Shown here in pieces: positions 57,462 through 64,000 of a DNA stretch of 64,000 nt; position 1 is the first letter of the stretch; the number at the start of each line of letters is the position of its first letter. Both the position numbers and the translations under genes were made by a program. This DNA is from Kurthia gibsonii (GTDB lineage Bacteria > Bacillota > Bacilli > Bacillales_A > Planococcaceae). The stretch covers positions 41,007-105,006 of the forward strand of contig NZ_BJOB01000004.1 of NCBI RefSeq assembly GCF_006539985.1, given 5' to 3'. A model generated the notes under the pieces. That model was not told the DNA's origin. It did no database searches and was given only the letters and a program-made list of their open reading frames with translations.

Positions 57462-58091
57462 TTTAAAGATGTATGTTATGCATTATTCGGTATCTATTCT
57501 TTCGCGGATCCTATAAAATTAATTGAAACCGTAACAACTGATGCAAAAGGAAATGCGAAAATTGATCCGAAATATGCAACAAAAGAGTATCAAGTCAAAG
57601 TGACAGTTGGAAAAGAAACAAAAACTGTAACAATGACAAGTTGTAATGTAACGATTGATTTTAAAGCGCCAGTTACAGATGGTGAAACAGAAGAACCAAC
57701 AGAACCAGGAAAACCAAATAAACCAACAACGCCAGAAAAACCATCGAAACCAGGAGTAGTCACAGGTGGCGATACGGAGGAGAATACAAATTCTTCTAAA
57801 CCGTCAAAACCAGGTGTTAAACCAGGCGACCATTATGATGTATATGATAAAGATGGTAACTTAGTGGCGAGTGATGTAACAGTTGATAAAGACGGTAACA
57901 TTAGCGCAGACTTACCACCAGGTGAATACGATTTCGTATCAAAAGGTGAGCATGTAACAGCTGAAGTTGGCAAAGATGGTAAACTACCACAAACAGGTTC
58001 AAGCGACTTCTTATTATACACATTAGCGGGTATTGCATTACTTGGAGCAAGTCTTGTTGTATTTGCGCGTGGACGTAAAAAGAGTGCGTAG
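57462..58091 (+). pseudogene. 3' remnant of an LPXTG cell-wall surface protein gene
   Basis: The frame runs from inside the T run of the crh terminator without any ATG, ribosome site or signal peptide. Residues after about position 57486 (FGIYSFADPIKLIETVTTD) look like the middle of a Cna-B/SpaA-type repeat. A Pro/Lys wall-spanning stretch follows (PNKPTTPEKPSKPG), then a short beta repeat, and then the sorting signal: LPQTG, a hydrophobic span and RGRKK. An internal GTG (57600) has no good ribosome site. Without an export signal the product could not reach sortase, so I call it a deletion remnant. Its own terminator remains. Confidence 0.75.
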
Positions 58092-58102
58092 AGCTTAAAT
58101 AG

Positions 58103-58136
58103 ACAGGAATCGTCATGATGGCGATTCCTGTTTTTA
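58103..58136 (+). terminator. terminator after the LPXTG remnant
   Basis: ACAGGAATCG and CGATTCCTGT form a 10-bp stem followed by TTTTT. Confidence 0.8.
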
Positions 58137-58298
58137 TATGGTGAAAAATAGTGTGCATTATTTAACTTATTTTTCGTAAGTGTGTGCTATTTCATGTTGA
58201 ATTGTTTCAAAATAAGCGACAATCCGCTTTTTGTTTACCTTGATAAATAAAATGTCAGTGCTAAAATAAGTGTATATGAAGCAATTTAGGAGGCATTC

Positions 58299-58622
58299 AT
58301 GATGGAAATTACAATCGTTGCACATGTACAAACAGAAGGTCAACCAGAACAAATAGTAGACTTAGGAATTTCAGAGTTAATCGACTTTGAACTTGCACGC
58401 GATTTCCAAGTAAAAAATATTCTGGGTCAATTAGGTTATACAGATGTACAACCATTACCAACAGAAGATGTAGATGTATTTAAAGCGAACGCACAATTAA
58501 ATGGACAGGCAGTTCAACCAAAAATTTTATTCGGTAAAGCGTTAAAAGCAGGTAATGTCGGCTCAAAATCAGGTGTATCTTTTTATGAATTGAATGAATT
58601 ACGTAATGTTGTACACGCTTAA
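58299..58622 (+). CDS. protein of unknown function, 107 residues
   Basis: Soluble, mildly acidic protein without signal peptide or membrane span, beginning MMEITIVAHVQTEGQPEQIVD. AGGAGG lies before a double ATG (58299 or 58302). A promoter TTGATA-16-TAAAAT lies upstream near 58240. I recognise no family. It stands between a surface-protein remnant and clpP, with its own strong terminator, so it is a separately controlled gene. Confidence 0.72.
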   Translation: MMEITIVAHVQTEGQPEQIVDLGISELIDFELARDFQVKNILGQLGYTDVQPLPTEDVDVFKANAQLNGQAVQPKILFGKALKAGNVGSKSGVSFYELNELRNVVHA

Positions 58623-58631
58623 TTTATAAAC

Positions 58632-58672
58632 AAAAAAGAGGTGAGGGGTTTTAAACCCTTCACCTCTTTTTT
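58632..58672. terminator. bidirectional terminator
   Basis: AAAAAAGAGGTGA.GGGTTT and AAACCC.TCACCTCTTTTTT form a stem of about 20 bp between convergent genes. Confidence 0.92.
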
Positions 58673-58677
58673 ATACA

Positions 58678-59268
58678 TTATTTTGTTTCGTTATTTGTCA
58701 TGATTTTATCGATTAAACCGTAGTTTAATGCTTCTTCAGCAGACATGAAGTTATCACGATCTGTATCTTTTTCAATCACTTCGACAGGTTGACCTGTACG
58801 CTCTGAAAGAATTTTGTTTAGTTTTTCACGTGTTTTTAAGATGTGGCGAGCAGCGATTTCGATTTCAGTCGCTTGACCTTGTGCGCCACCTAATGGTTGG
58901 TGAATCATGATTTCAGCGTTTGGTAATGCAAAACGCTTACCTTTTGCACCAGCTGTTAGTAGGAATGAACCCATTGAAGCAGCCATACCGATACAGATTG
59001 TTTGTACATCTGGTTTGATGAATTGCATTGTATCGTAGATTGCCATACCAGCTGTTACTGAACCACCTGGTGAGTTGATGTATAAGAAGATATCCTTCTC
59101 TGGATCTTCTGCTTCTAAGAATAATAATTGCGATACGATTGCGTTTGCAACGTTATCATCAATTGCGCTACCAAGCATGATAATACGGTCTTTTAAAAGA
59201 CGAGAATAAATATCGTATGCACGCTCTCCGCGATTTGTTGTTTCGATTACTGTAGGAATTAAGTTCAT
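58678..59268 (-). CDS. clpP: ATP-dependent Clp protease proteolytic subunit
   Basis: 196 residues. The triad is Ser98 (GMAASMGSF), His123 (MIHQPLGG) and Asp172 (DTDRDNF), at the same positions as in other Bacillus ClpP. It forms the barrel protease with ClpC/ClpX. AGGAG precedes the ATG. A CtsR box lies over the promoter, so it is a heat/stress gene. Confidence 0.97.
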   Translation of the reverse strand: MNLIPTVIETTNRGERAYDIYSRLLKDRIIMLGSAIDDNVANAIVSQLLFLEAEDPEKDIFLYINSPGGSVTAGMAIYDTMQFIKPDVQTICIGMAASMGSFLLTAGAKGKRFALPNAEIMIHQPLGGAQGQATEIEIAARHILKTREKLNKILSERTGQPVEVIEKDTDRDNFMSAEEALNYGLIDKIMTNNETK

Positions 59269-59319
59269 TTAATTCTCCTCCGTTCAATCTAGTTACTGAT
59301 TAGAATCAGCTGTACTCTT

Positions 59320-59350
59320 ATTGTACATTGCATAGTCAAAAAAGGTCAAA
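59320..59350 (-). promoter_or_regulatory. clpP promoter with CtsR operator
   Basis: The heptad repeat AGTCAAA-AAA-GGTCAAA (59334-59350, plus strand) fits the CtsR consensus exactly. On the minus strand it overlaps the -35 TTGACC (59349-59344), with the -10 TACAAT (59325-59320) 18 bases on. Confidence 0.9.
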
Positions 59351-59385
59351 TATATTGTGTTAAATATTGAAAAGTCTAAATCAAG

Positions 59386-59414
59386 TTGTCAATTGCACTT
59401 TATATTTGTATAAT
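59386..59414 (+). promoter_or_regulatory. promoter of tRNA-Arg
   Basis: TTGTCA, 17 bases, TATAAT, ending 11 bases before the tRNA. Confidence 0.85.
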
Positions 59415-59425
59415 AATAGTCATAC

Positions 59426-59497
59426 GCCTCAGTAGTTTAATGGATAAAACATAAGATTCCGGTTCTTAGGCTGGGGGTTCGATTCCCTCCTGGGGCA
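59426..59497 (+). tRNA. tRNA-Arg (anticodon CCG)
   Basis: A full cloverleaf can be folded: acceptor GCCTCAG/CTGGGGC, D arm GTTT/AAAC, anticodon stem TAAGA/TCTTA with loop TTCCGGT (anticodon CCG, reading CGG), and T arm GGGGG/CCCTC with loop TTCGATT. The CCA end is not encoded. It has its own promoter and terminator. Confidence 0.93.
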
Positions 59498-59502
59498 TAT
59501 AC

Positions 59503-59550
59503 AAGTTGTATGAAGTCATGTAATGGGCTTTATACAACTTTTTCTTTTTT
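59503..59550 (+). terminator. terminator of tRNA-Arg
   Basis: AAGTTGTAT pairs with ATACAACTT, followed by TTTCTTTTTT. Confidence 0.85.
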
Positions 59551-59722
59551 ATGAATTCCCTTAAAAGTTATATATAAACAAAAAATAAGTAACGATTCTA
59601 TAAATTTTATAACAGCTAAATTACAATTTACGAAAAAAGAGTTAAAAGAAGCAAATATTCCTTGAAAAAGGTAATATAAGTAAGAGAATATCAAAATAGA
59701 TACATAGAAGGGAGTTTAATGG

Positions 59723-61105
59723 TTGATGAAAAAATATTTAATTCGTAGCGGTATGTTACCGACAGATGTGTTTGATGCTGCTAAAATCATTGCCAACAAT
59801 TCAATTGGGGGAAATGTAGGAAACTTAATCTATGCATATAGCATTTATCGCACATTGATGACAGAAGATGTTGAATTTGTGCCTGACTACTATCGTGTAA
59901 ATCCATCAGATGCGCCTTATATTAACGAGAATTATGATGCATATTTCATTCCATTAGCAGATGCTTTCCGACCAGATTTTGAAAATACATTAAAATCTTA
60001 CACGAAACTAATTAATCGTTTGACAATACCTGTTTACGTCATTGGTGTTGGTGTACGCATTGACTTCGAGCCAGACTTCACAAAAAAGAATCCATATGAT
60101 CCAGCAGTTGTCGATTTTGTTAAAGCAGTATTAAAACGTTCATCTATGATTGGCGTACGTGGAGAATTCACATCACGTTACTTAACACATTTAGGATTTA
60201 AAGAGGGGGTTGACCATGTCATTATTGGTTGTCCATCAATGTATGCAAATGGACGTCATTTACGTATACGCGATACAGAAATTAATGAAAATTCTATTGT
60301 TACCATCAACTCATCTAAACTTTCTCCAAATCATGTTTTAGAATTTATCGATCGAAGCAAAAATGAATTCAAACATCATTATTTTATTCCGCAGTGGTAT
60401 AAAGAGTTGAAAATGATTTATTTAGGCGGTCCCAATCTCGAAAAGCCAAAGCCATATTATCAAGGGAAGACAACAGATGAACTATATGTCCAAGACCGTG
60501 TGCGTTATTTCTTGAATGCTAAATCATGGATTGATTTTATAGGTGAAGCGGACTTTAGTTTTGGCGCTCGACTGCATGGGAACATTACAGCGACAATTGC
60601 TGGGACACCAAGCTTAATTATTCCAAAAGATGGGCGCATGCGTGAGTTAACAGATTACCATGCTTTAAATGATGTGGCTGGGAACGAATTAACAGAGCAA
60701 ACACAGATTATGGACTTAATTGAAAAGAGTGACTTCCACCGTTGTGAGCATGTACATGAAGAAAATTTTAATCGTTTTATTCATTTCTTAAATCATAATG
60801 GAATTCCACATATTTATGAACAAGACCTTGATTTAGTGGAAGCGCCACTCGACAAACAGCTACAAGAAATTCAATTACTTCCACCAGTAAAAAGCTTTAT
60901 TCATTGCTCGGCAGCTGAGATGGGAGAGCGCTTTGAGGCGGTCATGAGTAATGTATTAGAACAAAAAAATGAACGCATTATAAAGTTGAAAAGTCAGGTG
61001 AAAAGCCATCAAGTACGCACAAAACATTTAGAAGGTACATTGAATCGTAAGGCGGTTCGGATTGCCCTAAAAACAGCGAATTTATTTTCAAAAAAGAATT
61101 CATAA
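59723..61105 (+). CDS. polysaccharide pyruvyl transferase family protein
   Basis: 460 residues. The family core covers about 10-330, with the block NSIGGNVGNLIYAYS near the start, YVIGVGVR, SSMIGVRGEFTSRYL, and SFGARLHGNITATIAGTPSL. Such proteins add ketal pyruvate to wall or capsule sugars. The last 60 residues are a basic coiled coil (KNERIIKLKSQVKSH), unusual in the family. TTG (59723) or ATG (59726) lies 8-11 bases after AAGGGAG. It stands alone after a tRNA, without other polysaccharide genes nearby. Confidence 0.82.
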   Translation: MMKKYLIRSGMLPTDVFDAAKIIANNSIGGNVGNLIYAYSIYRTLMTEDVEFVPDYYRVNPSDAPYINENYDAYFIPLADAFRPDFENTLKSYTKLINRLTIPVYVIGVGVRIDFEPDFTKKNPYDPAVVDFVKAVLKRSSMIGVRGEFTSRYLTHLGFKEGVDHVIIGCPSMYANGRHLRIRDTEINENSIVTINSSKLSPNHVLEFIDRSKNEFKHHYFIPQWYKELKMIYLGGPNLEKPKPYYQGKTTDELYVQDRVRYFLNAKSWIDFIGEADFSFGARLHGNITATIAGTPSLIIPKDGRMRELTDYHALNDVAGNELTEQTQIMDLIEKSDFHRCEHVHEENFNRFIHFLNHNGIPHIYEQDLDLVEAPLDKQLQEIQLLPPVKSFIHCSAAEMGERFEAVMSNVLEQKNERIIKLKSQVKSHQVRTKHLEGTLNRKAVRIALKTANLFSKKNS

Positions 61106-61146
61106 AAAAGAGGTTTGGGAATTGCTCCCAAGCCTCTTATTTTTTA
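61106..61146. terminator. bidirectional terminator
   Basis: AAGAGG.TTGGGA and TCCCAA.CCTCTT pair with A and T runs on either side, between convergent genes. It overlaps the end of the TetR gene. Confidence 0.85.
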
Positions 61147-62039
61147 AGGATACTGCCTTTATTTGCGCGTGTGACTTTCCAAATCTCATTGGCGATTTCA
61201 ATTGTTTCAAGTGCGTGCTTTGAATCGCGGAAGCTATTGTAAAATTGATACGCAATCGTTCCAATAATATAGTAACGCGGTTTTTCCATCGAGAATTCTT
61301 CTATTAGACAGTCCGTGTACTCAATGCAAGATTCGGGTATATCGGATTCTAAACAACTTCTAAATCCTTTTAACTGATCTAAAATCTCATCGCGTGTAGG
61401 TACTTCATACTTCGTATTCTCGAAAATATAATTTTGTAAGTCAGGTCCCAAATAATAGTCGTTATTTTCGATTAGTGAAGGCACGATTAAGTCTAGTTGA
61501 CGTAATGCATACTTTGATGTCACAACAGGATCAATTGCCTCACCAGCTGTCATGCTTCCAATATGAAGCATCTGATGAATCATCCCAAACAAAAGAATCG
61601 TGGCATCATAGCGATACGGTACAATGCGTTCACCATATACATCTACTAACCTTCTAGATAACCATTCCATCTCTTTTAAATGGTATTCTTTGACGATTTT
61701 TTTGAGTTCTTGATCGCCTGAATGCAGAATTGATTCAAAGATTGGTAGTAAGTCGCGTTCACGATTCACTTGCATGATGGTCGAAATTTGGGCTGCGAGT
61801 ACACTTTTATCGGATAGGTTCTTTCCGATTAATAATTCAGCCTTTCGAAGTGTTGCATCTGAACGTCCAATTTCTAAAATCGCCACTAAGCAATCTTTTT
61901 TGGACGAAAAGTAATTATAAAATGTGCCTTTTGAGATATGTGCTTCATCTAAGATGTCTTGAATCGATGTACTGTGGAAGCCTTTTTGAGCAAATAGTTT
62001 TAGTGAAGCCAAGATAACTTGGCGTTTTCGATTATTCAT
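61137..62039 (-). CDS. TetR-family regulator of the adjacent drug exporter
   Basis: 300 residues, long for the family (usually about 190-220). The N-terminal helix-turn-helix is clear (TSIQDILDEAHISKGTFYNYFSSKKD, about 24-49). The extra C-terminal part is of unknown fold. AAAGGTGG precedes the ATG. It is divergent from a DHA2 exporter gene across a 170-base gap, the common arrangement for a repressor and its target pump. Confidence 0.88.
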   Translation of the reverse strand: MNNRKRQVILASLKLFAQKGFHSTSIQDILDEAHISKGTFYNYFSSKKDCLVAILEIGRSDATLRKAELLIGKNLSDKSVLAAQISTIMQVNRERDLLPIFESILHSGDQELKKIVKEYHLKEMEWLSRRLVDVYGERIVPYRYDATILLFGMIHQMLHIGSMTAGEAIDPVVTSKYALRQLDLIVPSLIENNDYYLGPDLQNYIFENTKYEVPTRDEILDQLKGFRSCLESDIPESCIEYTDCLIEEFSMEKPRYYIIGTIAYQFYNSFRDSKHALETIEIANEIWKVTRANKGSILKK

Positions 62040-62128
62040 ATGTCCACCTTTAATCTTTATATTATACTGTCATTCTAACTGTAAAATACTTTAATAGCAA
62101 TGTTTTTTGCGAAAACTTAATTTTCTTA

Positions 62129-62157
62129 TTGCCAAAATTGGACTATGAGTATATTAT
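62129..62157 (+). promoter_or_regulatory. promoter of the exporter gene
   Basis: TTGCCA, 17 bases, TATTAT. Just downstream, AAAGT-AA-ACTTT (62162-62173) is a small inverted repeat that could be an operator half. Confidence 0.5.
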
Positions 62158-62209
62158 AGTGAAAGTAAACTTTTATACACGAAATATAAAGCAGAAGAGG
62201 GATTAATAA

Positions 62210-63865
62210 ATGGATATGGAACAGTTACAGAAAAAGCCACCATATGCAATGATTGTATTAATGTTCATCGGTGCTTTTGTAGCATTACTTAACAATACAT
62301 TATTGAATGTAGCATTACCTTCTATTATGAAGGACTTCGATGTAGATGCTTCAACGGTGCAGTGGCTAACAACGGGTTATATGTTGGTATCAGGAGTTTT
62401 AGTACCAGCAAGCGCCTTCTTTATTACACGTATTAAAAACAGAACGTTATTTATTACAGCATTATCAATTTTTACAATCGGTACAGCTTTAGCAGCATAC
62501 GCACCAACATTTAGTGTCCTATTAACAGCACGTATGGTTCAAGCAGCAGGTGCTGCCGTATTAGGTCCACTATTAATGAATATCATGCTTGTATCATTCC
62601 CAATTGCCAAACGTGGTGCAGTTATGGGGATTTTTGGTCTTGTTATGATTACAGCGCCAGCAATCGGCCCAACATTATCAGGTTGGATTGTTGAAACTTG
62701 GACATGGCATGTATTATTCGAAATGATTTTACCGTTATCAATCACGATTTTAATTATCGCGATCTTTAAGTTCCGTAATATTATGGATACACGCAAAGTC
62801 AAATTAAGTTATACATCACTGGTATTATCAACAATTGGTTTTGGTGGCCTATTATACGGTTTCAGTTCAGCTTCAGGCGAAGATGGCTGGGGAGCAATAG
62901 ATGTATGGGGTACAATTACAATTGGTGCAATCGCATTAATTATCTTTGTCATTATGCAATTAAAAATGAAAGATCCAATGTTAAACTTCGGTGTTTATAA
63001 ATACCCAATGTTCGCATTAGCTTCAATCATTTCAATCGTCGTATCAATGGCGATGTTCTCCGGTATGATTTTAACACCAATTTATTTACAAAATATTCGT
63101 GGCTTTACACCACTTGATTCAGGTCTATTAATGTTACCTGGTGCGGTTATCATGGGTTTGATGTCACCAATTACAGGTAAGCTATTCGATAAGTTTGGTC
63201 CGAAAATTTTAGCGATTACCGGTTTAACAATCGTGACAATCTCAACACACTTCTTATCACAATTAACAACAGAAACAACGTACACATATTTAATGCTTGC
63301 TTATACAGTGCGTATGTTTGGTATGTCGATGGTAATGATGCCAATTATGACAAACGGTTTAAACCAATTGCCAATGCAATTAAATCCGCACGGTACAGCG
63401 ATGAACAATACACTACAACAAATTTCAGGCGCGATTGGTTCAGCAGTTATGATTACAATCATGACAACTCGTACAAAGAGTGAAGCTTCAAGTGTCGAAG
63501 ATGAAGTAAAAGGTCAAGTAGCTGAAAAAGTGAAAGAACGTATTTCAGAACAAGTTACACAAAAAGCAACAGAAGCAGCACAAGCAGGTACGCCAATGTC
63601 TAAATCAGAATTAGCAGCTTACGGTAAGCAACTAGCTGAAGATCCAAGTACCTTAAAATATGCAAAAGAATTAGGGCAATCATTATCAAAACCACTTGTG
63701 GATAAAGCAATGGTTGAAGGGATTAACTTCTCATTCTTAATCGCAATGTTTATTACAATTGCGGCATTAATTCTAGCGTTCTTCTTAAAACGCGTCCAAG
63801 TATCAGGTCAAAAGGTATCGAAAAAAGCGATGAAAGAAGCAGAAAAAGAAATAACAGAACCATAA
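62210..63865 (+). CDS. MFS multidrug exporter, DHA2 (14-span) family
   Basis: 551 residues, like EmrB/QacA/LmrB proton-driven exporters. Motif-C-like GLVMITAPAIGPTLSGW and the family segment LNVALPSIMKDF are present. Before the last span there is an insert of about 85 residues (roughly 420-505), rich in charged and small residues (EKVKERISEQVTQKATE, GKQLAEDPSTLKY), probably a loop outside the cell. GAAGAGGG precedes the ATG. Its likely repressor is the divergent TetR gene. The substrate is unknown. Confidence 0.9.
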   Translation: MDMEQLQKKPPYAMIVLMFIGAFVALLNNTLLNVALPSIMKDFDVDASTVQWLTTGYMLVSGVLVPASAFFITRIKNRTLFITALSIFTIGTALAAYAPTFSVLLTARMVQAAGAAVLGPLLMNIMLVSFPIAKRGAVMGIFGLVMITAPAIGPTLSGWIVETWTWHVLFEMILPLSITILIIAIFKFRNIMDTRKVKLSYTSLVLSTIGFGGLLYGFSSASGEDGWGAIDVWGTITIGAIALIIFVIMQLKMKDPMLNFGVYKYPMFALASIISIVVSMAMFSGMILTPIYLQNIRGFTPLDSGLLMLPGAVIMGLMSPITGKLFDKFGPKILAITGLTIVTISTHFLSQLTTETTYTYLMLAYTVRMFGMSMVMMPIMTNGLNQLPMQLNPHGTAMNNTLQQISGAIGSAVMITIMTTRTKSEASSVEDEVKGQVAEKVKERISEQVTQKATEAAQAGTPMSKSELAAYGKQLAEDPSTLKYAKELGQSLSKPLVDKAMVEGINFSFLIAMFITIAALILAFFLKRVQVSGQKVSKKAMKEAEKEITEP

Positions 63866-63870
63866 AATGT

Positions 63871-63903
63871 AAAGGAATCGTCTATTCGGACGATTCCTTT
63901 TTT
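63871..63903 (+). terminator. terminator of the exporter gene
   Basis: AAAGGAATCGTC and GACGATTCCTTT form a 12-bp stem followed by T. Confidence 0.88.
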
Positions 63904-63919
63904 GATTGAATCAGCTGTT

Positions 63920-64000
63920 GAAAGGGAATCTGTCTCTCTGAAAGGGACTATTCCTCGCGCGAAAGGGAATCTGGCTCGCCGAAAGGGACAAATAGTTGCA
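63920..64000. repeat. short tandem repeat array (GAAAGGGA units), runs off the window
   Basis: GAAAGGGA occurs at 63920, 63940, 63961 and 63981, a period of 20-21 bases. Units 1 and 3 continue AATCTG.CTC, and units 2 and 4 continue C, so the larger unit is about 41 bases. The array continues past the window edge. It is noncoding. Confidence 0.8.

Noticed and set aside
63920..64000. CRISPR array
   Set aside because: The repeat core is only 8 bases with a 20-21 base period, and the intervening parts are themselves related. There are no spacers and no cas genes.

Overview
The window comes from a low-GC Gram-positive bacterium of the order Bacillales, most likely a Planococcaceae-type relative of Kurthia, Lysinibacillus or Rummeliibacillus. 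The evidence is AT-rich DNA with AGGAGG-type ribosome sites, sigma-A type promoters, a serine T-box, a CtsR box, lipobox lipoproteins, and long blocks in the gene order of the Bacillus subtilis yha-yhg-yhf and yvc/his regions. The genus assignment is inference. Nearly all of the window is chromosomal core. No prophage, insertion sequence or CRISPR array is visible.

Layout. 1-3910: end of a HAD hydrolase, then serA and a class V aminotransferase on the minus strand behind a T-box with a UCC (Ser) specifier. 3910-5310: enoyl-CoA hydratase and a 60-residue gene, each with a FadR-like palindrome upstream. 5400-12960: yhaM, prsA, two small membrane genes, hpr/scoC, ytxH, trpP (with a TRAP-type triplet site over its start), hit and ecsAB. 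13058-15860: luciferase-like oxidoreductase, M20 amidohydrolase and the hmoB-type haem monooxygenase. 16000-19575: hemE-hemH-hemY for late haem synthesis. 19743-23147: an overlapping four-gene unit (propeller lipoprotein, response regulator, histidine kinase, YtkA-like lipoprotein). 23200-26390: the TetR regulator yhgD and the large export-type membrane protein yhgE. 26440-32290: a hairpin-rich gap, tiny yhfH, lplJ and a BceRSAB-type peptide-antibiotic sensing and detoxification module.

32439-41157: acyl-CoA synthetase with a small membrane protein, amino-acid permease, S9 peptidase, DedA protein, luxS, an EAL/HDOD signalling protein and cytochrome c-551. 41229-44206: hprK-lgt-ppaX-acetyltransferase. 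44301-50788: the histidine operon hisZGDBHAF(IE), without hisC. 50829-57418: an unexplained structured leader ahead of a TPR protein, then trxB, nudix, rapZ, yvcK, whiA and crh. 57460-58091: the 3' remnant of an LPXTG surface-protein gene. 58299-59497: an unknown 107-residue protein, clpP with a CtsR box, and tRNA-Arg(CCG). 59723-63865: a pyruvyl-transferase-like protein, and a divergent TetR/DHA2 drug-exporter pair. The window ends inside a short tandem-repeat array built on GAAAGGGA.

How it works together. Several clusters are complete pathway units: serine synthesis under T-box control, late haem synthesis, histidine synthesis, and carbon-catabolite signalling (hprK and its target crh are both here). 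Others are envelope functions: prsA, lgt, yhgE, BceRSAB and the hemY-linked two-component unit. The least explained pieces are the leader RNA at 50829-50950, the two-component/propeller/YtkA unit, the LPXTG remnant, and the GAAAGGGA array at the right edge.
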